Positions 1-16,082 of a DNA stretch of 64,000 nt are shown one piece after another. Source of the stretch: Talpa occidentalis (Eukaryota; Chordata; Mammalia; Eulipotyphla; Talpidae); NCBI RefSeq assembly GCF_014898055.3, contig NW_023601754.1, positions 47,733,013 to 47,797,012 of the forward strand. Reading direction: 5' to 3'. How positions within the stretch are numbered: position 1 is the stretch's first letter; every line of letters starts with the position of its first letter. A program made the position numbers and the translations under genes. The notes beneath the pieces were generated by a model. The model saw nothing but the letters and a program-made list of their open reading frames with translations. It searched no databases and was not told the origin of the DNA.

Positions 1-1132
1 CATGCTCCCGCTCTCAAGCTGCCTGCTTAGCCTGCGCAGCATTTCCATGCACTTAGCCACCCCCCACGCACCCCAAACAGGTTCTTCTCAGTTCCCGTGG
101 ACGTCTCCCTCGCCTGCAGCCCCTCGCTGGCACCCTGGTCTCACCCTGGAATTCCTTTCCTGGTGCAACCATGACCATCAGCTCCCGTTGGCCCGCCGTC
201 GGCACAGACCCGGGTCCGCACTGCCCGCCCTGCGCCCGGCCCTGGCCCCGGCCGCCGCTGAGGCCCTGGGTCATTGCAGGAGTCCACTCGGGCTCTTCTC
301 CCGCCGGCCCTGCACCGCCCCGTCTCCCCCACCGCGGGGCCTCCTCTTAGGAACCCTCCACGCCTCCCACCTTGCTTGGGGTGAACGGCAAGGCCTAGAC
401 CACCGGCGCCAGGCTCACCCCCAGCTCGGAACCCGGAGCCTGCCATTCCCACTGTTGGGGTTCAGAGGACGGGGCTCGGCACTGGGGTTCTTGGGTTCCT
501 CTGAGAAAGAATTCGGCAGATGTCCCTGTCACCAGCGCATGCGCGTTCACGAAGGAAAGGGGCATTCACAAAGGAAAGGGGCGCCCGCGTGGGCGCCGTG
601 GGCAGGAGAGCCGTGCTCTGCTGGGGCGGGGGTGCCCTTAGGCGGAATCACAGCGATTTGTTTCCGGGGAGTGAGATGGGGTTGGTCTGTGACCGATGGT
701 CCCCTCTGCCTCCGCCCCCGGCACCCCCCGGCTGAGGGACCCACCCCAGACTTAAGGTTGGTTCACCCTGCCTCCCGCCTCCGGTATCTGTCCTCGGGAG
801 ACCTTCCGGCCTGGTCTTCTCTCGGCTCCGTCACGTGGGGCTCAGTGGCAGTACAGCACCTGCTGGGTCTGTGATGCCAGAGGGAACATTTCATGTGTGT
901 TGATTTGAAACTGCAGTCACCACTTCGGGCTGATCTGGTGGCCGCCCCGCGGCCGGCACAGGCTAGAAAGGCGGCCCGAGAAACAGTCAGCTGGGCGGGC
1001 GGGCGCCGCCATGGGGCCAGGGCCGTGACCACATGGCCTCTCTGCTTGCTTGAGCCTCACCCCTCACCTGGCGCCCCTCCTTTGCACTCTGGTTCATCAA
1101 ATCTGTGACACCATTGCCTGGATTCGCACTGT
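1..1132. other. Intergenic GC-rich sequence, no gene recognised
   Basis: Long open frames here follow from high GC content and show no recognisable protein family, splice structure or signal peptide. I see no KLK13 exon, the expected next kallikrein on this side, so that gene probably lies beyond the left edge. Confidence 0.5.
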
Positions 1133-1394
1133 GTTTTGTTTTTTTTTAGGATTTATTTACACAAGCACTGGGTACAGTCAGAAGCACGGGAGGGTGAGAG
1201 AATCCACCAGAAGCCAGAGCGGGGAACACAACAGGCAGACTGACGAAATACACTGCTGAGGGAGCAGTGGGCGGCAGGAGAGGTCTGCGCGGCATGTGGG
1301 ACCCTCGCTGGCGGCCGGGGATCGAACCGGTGCTGCAGAGGCTGCGGGCAGCTTCGCAACCCAGCGCTCAACCGCTGCACCACCAGGGGAGGCC
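1133..1394 (-). repeat. tRNA-derived SINE copy 1 (family reference entry)
   Basis: This belongs to the dominant SINE of the window. In sense orientation the family has a head resembling GGGCCTCCCTGGTGGCGCAG, a B-box-like GGTTCGATCCC about 60 bp in, a body containing CAGCAGACCTCTCCTG and GCTGCTCCCCTCAGCAGTG, and a tail CCCAGTGCTTGTATAAATAAAT followed by CTTAAA. The copy lies on the minus strand and is flanked by a target-site duplication close to CCTGGATTYGCACT (about 1118 and 1393). The head resembles tRNA-Glu-type cetartiodactyl SINEs; the exact family name is inference. Confidence 0.9.
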
Positions 1395-4192
1395 CTGGAT
1401 TTGCACTATTTTTTATACAACAGTTATAGAGCAAAATTCAAGCTTTCAGAGATAGAGCTGGCTTTATTAATGGCAGAGAAGCTGGCAGCATCCCGCCTGG
1501 GACACAGATTGGAGCCAGAGCTAGCGCAGCGGGGCAAGGTGTTTAGCGGGAGGAAAGAGGCAGGTCGGGGCTCTCATCACGCAGACCACCCCAGTGCAGA
1601 CTGGGAAGCTGGAGCAGTTGGTCTGGGGCAAGGCTTTTGGGAGAGGGTGGAACTGCCGGGGGTCCTAAGCCTGGGAGGGCTGCTGGGAACTCCCGCTGGC
1701 CCCTGGTTCCGCTTTTTTAGCCCTGTTGAGCTGCTGCTGAAATGGCGACTGGATGCTGAGACACTTTCAAGACGCCTCCGAGTTTCAGAGATGCCAAAAC
1801 AGGAAAGTGTTGCCGGGCAGCCCCGATATCAAATGGGTAGCCTGGCTGTGGGTCCTCACCCACGCGCTTCAAAGAGACTTATTAATGCTTAACTGCAGGC
1901 ACACACAAAAGGTTAATAAAAGGCTTATTTACAAGGGAAGGGGAATGAGGAAATGTGCAATTGCGGGAGAAAAGAGGGAGATAAAGTCTTAAGTGCGTCC
2001 TACCCGTTCCCCTGCCCTTGAACCCCACTGGCACTCTGAGAGCTGGCCGCGAGCCAAGAAGGCCCCCCAAGGCCCACGTGTCTGGTTTTATACTAAACCT
2101 GGCTGCTTAACTCCACCCTCAGGTCCCAGCAGCCCTTTTGGTGAGGACAGAATTTGTCTTTCCCAATGTCCTGATGGCTTTGGTCTGGAGTGGGGGTGGG
2201 GTCCACAAAGCCTGCATGGAATTAGCTCAGGACATCCTTTCCCCCTGACAAAAGGAACGTGCACCCGAAAATGTACAACCTTGATGCACAGCAGAGAATC
2301 CAGAGTCCAGTGACCTTGAATCTAAGCGGCCCTGTGTCCTCATAAAAGGACGCGGCTGAGAGTTTGAGCTGCGTTAAATGTCGCGAGCCAGCACAGCCCA
2401 GCCACTGTTGCGACCCTTCCCTCCGCGGAGCTCCCCAGCTGCCCACATGAGCTCCCGGTGAGCCTGTACCACCTCGACAGAGGCGCCGCCTCGATTTCCT
2501 AGCGGCCTTTCATTACCAAACGCAGAGCTTTGGTGGCTTGGGGTGCCTCAGCCCACGGAACAGACCGAGACGAAGACTTGGTCTTTCCCAGCAAAGGGAG
2601 TTTAATGACTGAATGGAGCAGGAGACGGGGCTGGCTCCCAAGGTGCCTCTTGCGGCCCTCAGCGGAGTTAGGGACTTGCTGGGATCGTTGCATTGGGACA
2701 TAGCGGGGGGGCGAGGCGGAGTCCTGGCCACGCAGGCGCAGTGGCTTCACGGGCGCGCCAGGCTCTTCAGGGGTCACTCACCCAGAAAACGGTGGCCTGG
2801 CACCTCCTCACGAGGCGCTCAGCTGCGAACCGCGAGCTCGCCAAGGCACTCCCCGCACGTGGTCTAACTCAGAGCCACGTGGCCCGTGGGCCTGCGGGCT
2901 GGTGCTGGTCTCCACATCCGCTCTGGAAACCTTCCACCTGGCAAGGAGCGCGAGTCCCCACCCTGCCCCTCAGCGCTCCCCGCCGGGGCATCCTCCACGC
3001 ACAGCAGTTATTTCTGCTCCACTGGGCCCCTCGGTGGCCAAGACAGATGCCAAATGCCGCAGCTCGTCCTCGAGTGCCTGAGCCCATGAGGGGCCGACGG
3101 GCTGACCAGCGGGCGGTGTCCCTGGGCCAGGAGGTCCAGCGTCGGCCTTGAGGCCGCAGACCTGGGGAGCCTCAGGCACCGGGTTGGTGAGAGCGGTCAG
3201 GATGGCGAGTGGTTAGCAGTCGCTGACTGTGTTTTCAGCACGTCTGTGAGATGGACGTTTTGATAAAGGCTGTTTATATTTAGCAGAGCCCTAAACCTTC
3301 GTGGACAGGCCCCTCGCAGCTGGAGGAGCTCGCCCCAGCGCTCGCAGCCCAAACCCACTGCCCTTTGCTCCAGAGGGTTCTCCACCTTGGAGTGAAGTTC
3401 TCTGTTGCTGCGTCCCCTCCCGCCCCGGTGTGAGTGGAAGGAGCGTTGCGCTGGGTCTGGCTGGGCAGCTCCATGTCTGGCATCTAGAACAAGGCACAGG
3501 AGGCACCTGGGAAAGACTCAGGCCCGGCGCACAGTAGGTGCCCCTCGTTTGCGAGGCGGGAGAGTGGAGGCACAGTGGCTCCGGGAGAATGGAAATAACA
3601 CTGCAAGGCGCTCTTCTTCCCGCAGAGGCGCCTGTGGGGAGGGAGGGCCGGCCTGGCGAAGAGCAGGCTCTGCCGGGACTTGAACTCCAGAGTGCGGTGA
3701 CCTCAGCCCTCCGTGCCCAGATCCGATGAGGACAGAGGGCCTCTGTCAGGCAACCGCCGGCTCTTTGCCTCCCCTGCCCTGCCCCTTGGCAGCCATGGCC
3801 CCTCCCGGGGCTGGGGGAGGGCTGCCCCACCCAGGACAGGGGCAGCACCAACACCAGGGGTGGGGTGGGTGCTGGGGCAGACCCTGGGTGGCAGATGAGC
3901 CGTGGCGCCCATGGGCAGCTGTGTGCACATCTGCCGGGTGAATTAATGGAACATGGAACTGTGGGTTGTTCAGTTTTTATTATCATTACTTATCTGCATT
4001 TAAGAGACAGGGTTTTGCAAAGTGCCTTCTTTGGAGTATAGTGAGAGTTGCCTCAGGCCCCTGCCCCTGTACCTAAGGCCATCCTGGCTAAGACGGTGGG
4101 CGTCTGAGCCAGGCCCAGGATCAGGGTGTGGCTCCGAGGGAGGGGGCGGGGCCTGGGGCCAGGGGACTTGTCATCATCTGTCACCATGGTGA
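1395..4192. other. Intergenic; possible old LTR at about 1.9-2.35 kb and a MIR-like patch
   Basis: No gene is recognised. About 1895-2350 has LTR-like features on the minus strand: a TATA-like box opposite 2088-2097 and poly(A)-like signals near 1918-1930. No paired termini were found. About 3500-3720 resembles a decayed MIR/L2 element. The end of this stretch will include the KLK14 3' untranslated region. Confidence 0.35.
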
Positions 4193-7638
<3,446 letters not shown>

Positions 7639-7639
7639 G

Positions 7640-9200
7640 CTGGGCGGCAAACGCAGAGGGGACGCGAGACACCGGAGAGCCGGGGTTCGGGGCCGGAGGC
7701 CGAGACTAAGGGGCGGCATGGGCGGGGGCGGAGAGTCGGGGCGCTGGCGGCGGGAGGGGGCGCGGGCCGGGCACCGTCCTGCCCGCGTGTCTGGCGTGGA
7801 TATGGGGGTGCCGTCTCTCCCTGTCACCTGGAGGCCTTTTATCCCCGCTCTGGGCGCCGGCCCTGCCCACTCCCCTGGACTGTTTTATTGCGTCCTGGTC
7901 CCCGTTCCAGGAATCCCAGCCGTCTCCTCCCTCCCGCTCTGGCCAGCAGCACCCACAGACTAATGACACCTGCGGCCCGCCCAGGAGACGGTGTGCTCTG
8001 GGAGGGGTGCGGGAGTGGGACCCCAGGGCCAGGGCAGGGTGGACGGGCGCGGGGCTCGGGGGCAGGTGCTGGGAGCGGCCGAGGTGGGGCCGGCTGGGCC
8101 AGGAGAGGCCGCGGGGAGGAGGGAGAGGCCGGGAGCCTGCGCGGTGACGCCTGCGGTGGAGCACGGGGGGAGGCCTGTGGGGCGCTGGGTAGGCCGAAGG
8201 GTGGGAAAGGCCAGGCGGGCAGGGCCGGCCCGGCGAGGTGGGGTGACGAGCGGAGAGAAGCCGGGAACAGGCAAGAAGGGAGCAGAAGAGGAAGAGCAAA
8301 GAGGGTGTGCCCCTCCCGTGCCCGCGTGATGGGGGCGAGGGGCCTGAGAGGAAGGAGACATGGGCAAGAGGGAGGGCGGGCAGGATGAGGCAGGAGAAAG
8401 GGGGGAGACAGGGGTGCTGGGGACCTGGACAGGGGGACAGGGAGGCAGAGGCCAAAGGCCAGAGCGAGGGGCAGGGCGTGGACGCCGGCGGGTGGCTCCA
8501 CTCCCGAGTTCTGGGGTCTGGTGGTCATCGCAGGCTGGGGTCGGGGGGCAGCCCCTCCCAGGAGGCAGGGAGAGGCTCCCCGGATGTCCCCCAGTTTGGT
8601 GTGCAGGGACAGAGGCTGCGGAGGGCAGGGGTGTGGGAACGGTGAGAGCCGGAGGCCGGGCATGGGGGGGCGAGGGCCAGGGCGAGGGGCCAGGCACAGA
8701 GTGGTGAGGCGGGAAAGCGTTCTAGGCAGCTGAGGGGGGGCCCTGAGTTTGGGGGACCTGTTCTCACTCAGGGCAGGGCTCACAGCCCTCAGCCCCTCCC
8801 CCAGCCTCTTAAACTCCCTAATGACTGCAATTTGCCTCTGGCCCGGCTGCCCAGCCCGGACCACCACGCGGTGACTCAGGGGGCCCCTGCGCACCCTCCC
8901 TCGACCCCAGGCTGCCTCCCAACCGCTTTCCTCGCTGGCGCGGGCCGCTGGCCCTGGGTCCATCTGCAGCCTCCGCTCCCCCGGGCTGGCCTGCAGAGGG
9001 GCCCCTGCAGGAGGTCCTGAGCCGAGAGACACAAACAGCAGGACCCCCCACCACCCCCGTAAAGAGGATGACCCTTCTGGGAACACAGAGGTGCCCCCGC
9101 CTCAAGCAGCGGCTCCGGGCGGGGTCGGTGCTTCGTTCCTGGCCCACACTTGTGCCAATAAAATGCAGCTCCTTGTTCTCAACCCCAGGCCTCCAAAACT
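7640..9200. other. KLK14 upstream region, GC-rich, no further gene seen
   Basis: This holds the KLK14 5' untranslated and promoter region. A TGACTCA AP-1-type site lies at about 8873-8879. Long open frames on both strands reflect G/C-rich simple composition. No 5' untranslated exon could be assigned by eye. Confidence 0.4.
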
Positions 9201-9211
9201 TGAATAACCCT

Positions 9212-9482
9212 TTTTTGTTTTTAAAGATTTATTTATTTTTTATACAAGAACCGGGGGACAGGCCAGATGCGCGGGAAGGTGAGAGGACTCACCAGAGACA
9301 GAGCAGGGAGCAGAACAGGCAGACTGACGAAATGCACTGCTGAGGGGAGCAGCGGGGAGACAGGAGAGGGCTGCTGCGCCATGTGGGTCTCTCCCGGCCG
9401 GCCAGGAATGGAACGCGCGCTGCGGAGGCTGCGGACAGCTTCACAGTGCGACGCTCAACCGCCTGCTCCACCGGGGAGGCCT
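9212..9482 (-). repeat. SINE copy 2
   Basis: Minus-strand copy of the family defined at 1133. The flanking duplication resembles TGAATAACCCTTTY (about 9201 and 9482). Confidence 0.9.
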
Positions 9483-10170
9483 GAATAACCCTTTCTTAAC
9501 AGGGGAGGCAGGCTGTGAGTTTGCTTCCTGCCCTTCTGCCAGGGGACTTGCAGTAAATCTCCTCTCAGAACTGAGGGCCACGGGCTGCCCTCATGCCCAC
9601 CGGGCGTGAGTCCGTTGCTCGTGATAGTGAGGGGCTCGGTGGGCGTAGCTTCACCTGAGGAGACTGTTCAGAGCGAGAAGACCAGGGTTATCTGCCGGGG
9701 ACCCTAAAATGGTCCCTGTAGGGGCGGGAAGAGGATACCCTGGGGGTGGGGGGGTGGTCTGAGATTGAAGATTGAGGAGGAAGAGCAGAGCGAGGAGATG
9801 TTGAGGAAGTTGAGGCGACTTGAAGTGGGGTGGGGTGGGATAGAGCAGGAGCAGGGCTGGATAAACTGCAGGGGTCTCGGGCATGTCGGGGAGGAGGCGG
9901 GGGGCGCACGGTGAAGGCAGCGAAGGCTGGAGTGAGACCAGAGCATCTTCGCACGGCCAGGCCCGGCACTGGGCTCTGTGTGGTTTTCAGTCTCCTGAGC
10001 AGCTTCTCACCTCGGTTCTCACCTGCCCAACCGCACACGAGCAGCTGCCCCTGGAGATGAGCTGGCCTCAGCCGCCCCAGAAGAACAGAAAAATGTTTTA
10101 AAAACATTTTATTGTGGTAAAATATACAGAACAAAAAGTGTTTATTTTAGCCATTTTAAAAAATAAATTT
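9483..10170. other. Intergenic, nothing recognised
   Basis: This is unique-looking sequence between two SINEs, with purine-rich simple stretches at 9735-9830. No gene or named repeat is supported. Confidence 0.35.
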
Positions 10171-10500
10171 TGGGCCTCCCCGGTGGCGCAGCGGTTGAGC
10201 GCTGGGTTGCGAAGCTGCCCGCAGCCTCTGCAGCGCCGGTTCCATCCCCGGCTGCTCCCCGGCCACCGGAGGAGGGTCCCGCATGGCGCGCAGACCTCTC
10301 CTGCCGCCCGCTGCTCCCCTCAGCAGTGTACTTCGGTCCTTCTGCCTGCTCTGCTCCCTGCTCTGGCTCTGGTGAATTCTCTCTCCCTCCCGCGCTTCTG
10401 ACTGTACCCAGTGCATGTATGGATAAATAAATAAATCTTAAAAATAAATAAATAAATAAATAAATTAAAATAAAATAAAAATAAATAAAAAATAAATTTT
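10171..10500 (+). repeat. SINE copy 3 with long (TAAA)n tail
   Basis: Full-length plus-strand copy. Its tail expands into an A/T tetranucleotide run at about 10424-10500 that joins the tail of the next, oppositely oriented copy. Confidence 0.9.
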
Positions 10501-10747
10501 ATTTATTTTTGCATAGAACTGGAGTGCAGGTCAGAAGTGTTGGGGTGGAGTGAGAGGATCCACCGGAGACAGAGTGGGGAGCAGAACAAGCAGACTGAAA
10601 CACACTGCTGAGGGGAGCAGCGGGGAGACAGGAGAGGTCTGCTGCTCCATGTGGGTCAGCTCCCTGGCGGGGGATGGAACTTGTGCCACAGTGGCTGCGG
10701 ACAGCCCCATAGCGCTGAGACTAACCCCTGCGCCACCAGGGAGGCCC
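10496..10747 (-). repeat. SINE copy 4, tail-to-tail with copy 3
   Basis: Minus-strand copy ending in GGGAGGCC at about 10747. Copies 3 and 4 form an inverted pair around the A/T-rich run, so transcripts through here could fold back. Confidence 0.88.
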
Positions 10748-11559
10748 GTCCAACACCGCTTGAAGGCATTTTTCTTAAGTTAACTTGCCGACCCCTCCCC
10801 GTGGCCCCCCGAGAAGGGCGCTCTGCTGTCCTAGTGTACAGAACACAAGGTCAAGTTGCCGGCCCAGGGTTACTCAACACTGAGGGACGGCACCACGGTT
10901 GGAGTCAGGCAGACGGCACTCAGCCCCCACAGGGAGCACGCTGCCCAGAACAAAGGGCCGATGGTGCAACGCCACCCCTGGGATTAGCCCAGACAAAAGG
11001 AAAGATGCCTCTTCCATTGCTCCAGGAAGGAAGAAGGAAGGGCAGGTGAGGTTGCTGGTGGGTGTGGGCAGGGTGGCAGGAAGTGGAGGGAGGGCCTGGC
11101 TGGGTGGCTTCTGTTGCTTCTGGGGAGACTGAGGCCAGCTCATCTCCAGGGGCAGCTGCGTGTGGGGTTGGGCGGGTGAGAACAGAGATGAGAAGCTGCT
11201 CGGGAAAAGGTCGCCTCTGGAATGTAAAGAGGCAGCATCTGAGAAGCTGGAAGAGCTCTGGCTTTGCTTTTCTCCAGCAAAGAGCAGACTGGGTGATGGC
11301 AGGAGACAGCGGCGCTGAGCATGAGAACAAAGGGGTGGACTGTGGTGTGAAGGAAGTGGGAGCAGAGGGGCTCAGGAGGGAGGCTGATGTGGAGGAACAG
11401 GTAGGGCAGACCCACCCACAGCCCTGGAAGCCTGGGAGGCCGTGGTCAGGGAGTGGGATTTTGTGGTTTCAGAGGTGGGGCCCTTCCAGATGGCGAGAGG
11501 AACCAGGGCGTGAATGTGGGAATGGGTGACAGGGAGTCCTCTTCCCAGGGCTCCCGACC

Positions 11560-11770
11560 TCCTTGGTCCACACATGCCCATCTGTCTCCACTTACACCAC
11601 AAACCAGGCACCTCGCCCAGGGCTGCTTGACAGCCGTGATCACATCTAATCCTCACAACAGCTTTATGAGGTTCCACACTGATTAGGGCCACATGACCAG
11701 CGAGGGCCCTGGGAGAAGTCACCAGTGGCACATCCGAGGTTAGGACTGGGGTCACCTGTCAGACTCCATG
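11560..11770 (+). repeat. MIR element
   Basis: The stretch ATCTAATCCTCACAACAGC followed by TTTATGAGG is the MIR core in sense orientation, with diverged flanks on both sides. Confidence 0.7.
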
Positions 11771-11989
11771 ACACTCTGGCTCCCGGTCTGCTTCCACACC
11801 ATCGAGGGCAGGGAGTTCTGCCTGCCTTGCTCCTCAGTGCATCTCTACCCCCAGGAACAGCACTGGGGGTGCTGCAGTGAGTGTCAGTGTGGTGAGCACA
11901 CAGCCCTCCCCTCTCTCTGGCTGGTCCCCAACCAGGTCTGTTCGGCAACTTTCCTGGCACCTCCCTCGTGCCATAATCCCCCCATTGGC

Positions 11990-12130
11990 TCTCCGGGGTG
12001 CACACAGTTACTCCCATTCTACAGATGAGGGAACTGAGAGAACTAGGTCAGTTGCCCAACATGCCATGGTGAAGAAGTGGTGGAACTAGGATTTGAACCC
12101 CAGCCAGCTGACTCCATGCCCCTCTGTTGA
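11990..12130 (+). repeat. MIR element
   Basis: The run reads as MIR consensus: CTCCCATTCTACAGATGAGG, then GTTGCCCAACATGCCATGG, then GGATTTGAACCCCAGCCAGC. Confidence 0.8.
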
Positions 12131-12479
12131 TAAGCTGGTGTGTCCCTTTGACGGTGCAGGCTGGGTCTGGGTCCTCTCTCCAATGTCTCGGAGTCAGCAG
12201 CTGTACCTGTGTCTGCCACACCACCTCTGGCGGCGCACATGGGCACCTGGGTGCTGGGCTCCCAGCACCAGCATCCCTGCCGTGCCCCCTGTTTCTGCCA
12301 TCTTCCTCTCATTCCTGCCCCCGCCCTCGGAGGCTTCTGGCTTGTAAACAGCTCTGTCCTTGTCCGCAGCTGCTCCCTGGCCGTGGTCCTTGATCCCTAC
12401 CACGCTCCCACCTCCCACTTTGGCAATTCCTGTCACCATAGCTACAGAATAGATGGGCAGATTCACCCACTTGCCTCCT

Positions 12480-13500
12480 CTCACCCACCTTCATCCAAGT
12501 CACCCTTATCTCTTACCTGGCAGGTGTAATAGCATCTGGACTGATCTCACTGCTTCCATATTTGATCCTTTTCCGCCTCCCCCCCCCCCCCAGTCCATTC
12601 TCCGGCAGCCAGTGTGCTCTCAAAACATGAAACAGTATCATGTTAAAACCTGCCTAAAACCCATCCATGATTTCCAGCTACAATTATAATAAAAGTCTAA
12701 ATGTCTGCAAGGCACTCTATGTCTGGCTAAACATGTCCCTCTCTCCAGCCTCATAGCTCCATCATGCCCTGGGCTTCACCCCCTTGGACTTCGGTTTTAT
12801 TGACCTGATGGGTGTGTTCCCACCTCAGGGCCTTTATTTTTGCAGTTCCCCCAGCTTGGAATATGCTTCTACCTCTCTGTCCACGACCATCCGTCAAATC
12901 TGAGCTTGAGAATCACCTTCACTGGAGTAGACATTTCCTTCTGGTAGAAACGCAGCCCTTGGTTGGTTTCCTTTCTGTGTCCTACTTCAATCTATAACTT
13001 CTTTATGCGTTTACTTCCTTGTTTAGTGTTGCCATTGTTTTTTTTTTAAGAGTTATTTATTTATACAAGAACTGGGGTACAGGTGAGAGGTGTGGGAGGG
13101 TGAGAGAATTCACCAGAGAGAGGGGGGGAGCAGAACAGGCAGACAGACCAAAGACACTGCTGAGGGGAGCAGTGGGCGAGACAGGAGAGGTCTGCCACAC
13201 CATGTGGGTATCTCCCTGGCCGGCCGGGAATCGAACCCGCGCTGCAGAGGCTGTGGACAGCTTCACAGCGCTATGCTCAATCTGCTGCACCACCAGGGAG
13301 GCCCATGCCATTGTTTTTATTCTCTCATGGTACTGTCACTCTTGGATGCCCTTCATGTTTTATTTTCTTGCTTTTAGGAGTCATCTGTTAAACTTGAGTG
13401 TCAATTTCTGATGGGGCAGGAATTACACCCATTTTATCTGCTAGCTTCTGTGACATGACACATAGTAGGTGTTCAATAAACGCTTATGGGATGAAGAAAC
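12480..13500 (-). repeat. L2 LINE 3' region, antisense, split by a SINE
   Basis: Phrases such as CCTCAGGGCCTTTATTTTTG followed by GGAATATGCTTCTACC, and ACATAGTAGGTGTTCAATAA, are characteristic of L2 3' ends seen on the opposite strand. A C-run at about 12583-12594 and SINE copy 5 interrupt it. Confidence 0.65.
13037..13303 (-). repeat. SINE copy 5 inserted in L2
   Basis: Minus-strand copy flanked by TGCCATTGTTTTT on both sides (about 13028 and 13308), so the target-site duplication is still readable. Confidence 0.92.
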
Positions 13501-13879
13501 ATCTCTCTTACTAGAACTGAGGCTTCACAAAGGTAGGACTCTTGTCTGCAGAAATCCCCCAAGCCCATCCCAGTACTTGGCATGCAGCCAGATTTCTGTG
13601 ACAGTCTGAATGAGTGACATTATCAGTCTTCTCTCTAAAAGGAGAGAACACCCCTACCTCTACCTCTTCAGGCTTGGCAGTTTTCTCATTACCCAGCCTC
13701 AGGAGAGTACAGAGGGAAAAGTGGGGAAGCCCATGTTTTCTGAGAGTGGGCTCCAAATTCCTGCAGGGAGAATGCTCTGACCCCAGGGTGTGGGACCCCA
13801 GGGCACCCTGGGGCTTACTAAGGGGGAGCTTCCTCAGCTCCTTTCGCACACCCACCACCACACTCACCAAGGACGAAGC

Positions 13880-14620
13880 GTCCCTTGTGTTTACACAGGA
13901 GCTGCGTGAAGCAAGCACACACGTGCCAGCAGAGCCCCCTCCACCCTTATGCCTCTGGTGCCTCCCTCATCACACACCCCATGTTGCGGTGGCCTCTGCC
14001 TGAGTGGCACTATCTCTGTTTCTGTTCCATTTAGGCGAGATGCCTCTCGTGTCCACAGCCATTTGCTCCTGGCACGCTTATGCTTACAAGACACACAAGC
14101 CTTGGTGAAAGTTTCTGGAACAGTCTTCACCTGCCTCCACCATCACCTCCCCCTTGCTACCTCAGTTTTGCCTTCTCCTTGATCTTCTGGTCTGTAAGTC
14201 CTCCTCTCCCTACAATTTTCTTGGTCACAGCTCCAGAATATTCTTTCTGACACCCTGAGTTAGCCCTGTCTGCTCTAAACCCTCCTGGATGCCCTATCAC
14301 CTCAGTCGAAAGTCCACCTGGGGCTTCCCCCTTAGTAAGCCCCAGGGTGCCACGTGTCCTGGGTTTTGACTTGCCACTGTCAGTGTCTGGCCTCCTTCAC
14401 CAGACAGGCAGCCTGCTGAGGGCAGGATAGGCCAGGGCTGACTCAGCTGTTCCCCCCCCCCACCCCCGCCCCAAGCAGTGCCTGGCTCCAGGGAACTGCT
14501 GGTAAATGTTTGCTGTGTGAATAAAGGACAATCCTGATCACTTCTGCGCAAACTCCTCTGCGGCTCTGTCTCAAAACCTAAGTCGTGCCTGTGCCATCTC
14601 TCCCCACTCACCCTTCCCCT
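13880..14620 (-). repeat. Further L2-like segments
   Basis: The stretches around 14140-14300 and 14390-14530 (for example GCAGTGCCTGGCTCCAGG, then GTAAATGTTTGCTGTGTG) read like L2 3' sequence. Boundaries are approximate. No gene is seen between here and CTU1. Confidence 0.45.
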
Positions 14621-15329
14621 GCTTTTGAGTGGGCACTGGCTGTTCCTCTGCCAGGAGCACTCCCCCCAAATCTGAAGAGCTCCCTGCCTCCTCCCACAGG
14701 GTACCTTGTCTCCCCCATCCACTCCACTTACCCATATGGTGTGCATGCTTATAAGTACATGCCTCCCCCAGTTTATCCCTGTGGACACATTGTTCTTGTT
14801 TGTGGCATAAATGAAAATATGGGCCCAGTGTTTATATGGGGACCTTAAGGTCAGACTGTGTCACCCTGGGGGCCTTGTTGCAACGACCCCCCTGGGGAGA
14901 TGGCAGGAGTGAGCAGAGCTTCCTGGTGGGCCGGGGAAAAGGGAGACTGCGAGACAGGCAGTGCCCGTATGCAAGGCGTAGGCATAGTGACCTCTAGTGC
15001 CAGCGATGCGAACAGCGCCTTCCCGAGCTTGGGAAATGTGGTTGAGTCTGAATGGACATGTGTTAATGGACTTTTGGAAAAATTATACAGAGACTAAAAT
15101 GTCTCATTAAGTCTTTTAAAAATAGAAGAGAATCAGCAGCTCAAGCAGGGCCCTGAAGGATTTGAGCAGGAAGGCGGGAAGGGATGATCTTTTGACCAGG
15201 GAGCAGCCCAGCGAAGGCTGAGGGTGGGGCTGGGAACACCAGTGTGCCCCCGCCAGCCTGGAGGTCACACCCTCACGTGGACAGTCAGATCGCACACACT
15301 AATGCGCACGCTGTGGAACTTTCCAGAAG

Positions 15330-15400
15330 TGCTTAGATTCCTCCTTTAGATGTGGAGACAGATGCCCGGGGAGGCTGGGTCACTGACCCGGGCACCGAGC
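15330..15400 (+). repeat. Possible MIR scrap next to CTU1
   Basis: GATGTGGAGACAGATGCCCG followed by TGGGTCACTGACC resembles a decayed MIR core. It lies in the likely CTU1 3' untranslated region. Confidence 0.35.
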
Positions 15401-15503
15401 TCTGAGTTCTCAGCCCGAGGTCTCGCAGTCCACTGGGCCGGCCCTGGCCCGTCACAGAGACACGGGGGTGGGTGGCAAATCCAGTTTTGGGGTCCTGGGC
15501 TCA

Positions 15504-16048
15504 CTAGAAGGTGGGCACGGCCTGGGAGGAGGCCGGGGCCGGGCCCCCCTCGGGCTCCCGGGCCCGCGGCGCCTCCTCGTCCAGCCCCCGGCGGCCCTTG
15601 CCGATGGCCAGGCGGGGCCGGCCGCGGTTCAGGCCGTCCAGGAGCGCGCAGGCCTGGCAGAGCGCGCGGCTGGCCAGCGCCCCGCAGCGGGAGCAGGCGC
15701 CGGGGGGCGGGGGCCGCGCGGCGGGGGCCAGCGCCAGGCGCTCGGCCGAGTGCACCAGGTCCAGCACGGCCGACGGGCGCGCCGCCTCCAGCCGCTTGAG
15801 CAGGTCGCGCGCGTGGCCGCGGAAGGCCTCGGGCGCGTACGCGCACTCCTCGGAGAAGTAGTCGAGGCGGCGGAAGTGCGCGTACAGCACCACCTCCTTC
15901 TGCGAGGCCAGCTGCAGCGGGCGGCAGCGCGGCAGGGCGCCCCCCTCGCCCGGCGAGCCCAGGCCCCCGCCGCGCGCCAGCCGGCCCGCGTCGCCGCGCA
16001 GGAAGTTCATGAGCACCGTCTCCGCCATGTCGTCCGCGTTGTGGCCTG

Positions 16049-16082
<34 letters not shown>

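Noticed and set aside
2..874. 290-codon open frame on the plus strand at the left edge
   Set aside because: Pro/Ser/Arg-rich translation driven by GC content, with no domain, no splice logic and overlapping frames on the other strand.
7839..9086. 415-codon minus-strand frame upstream of KLK14
   Set aside because: Low-complexity Pro/Ala/Arg-rich sequence from C-rich DNA. It overlaps other long frames and resembles no known protein.
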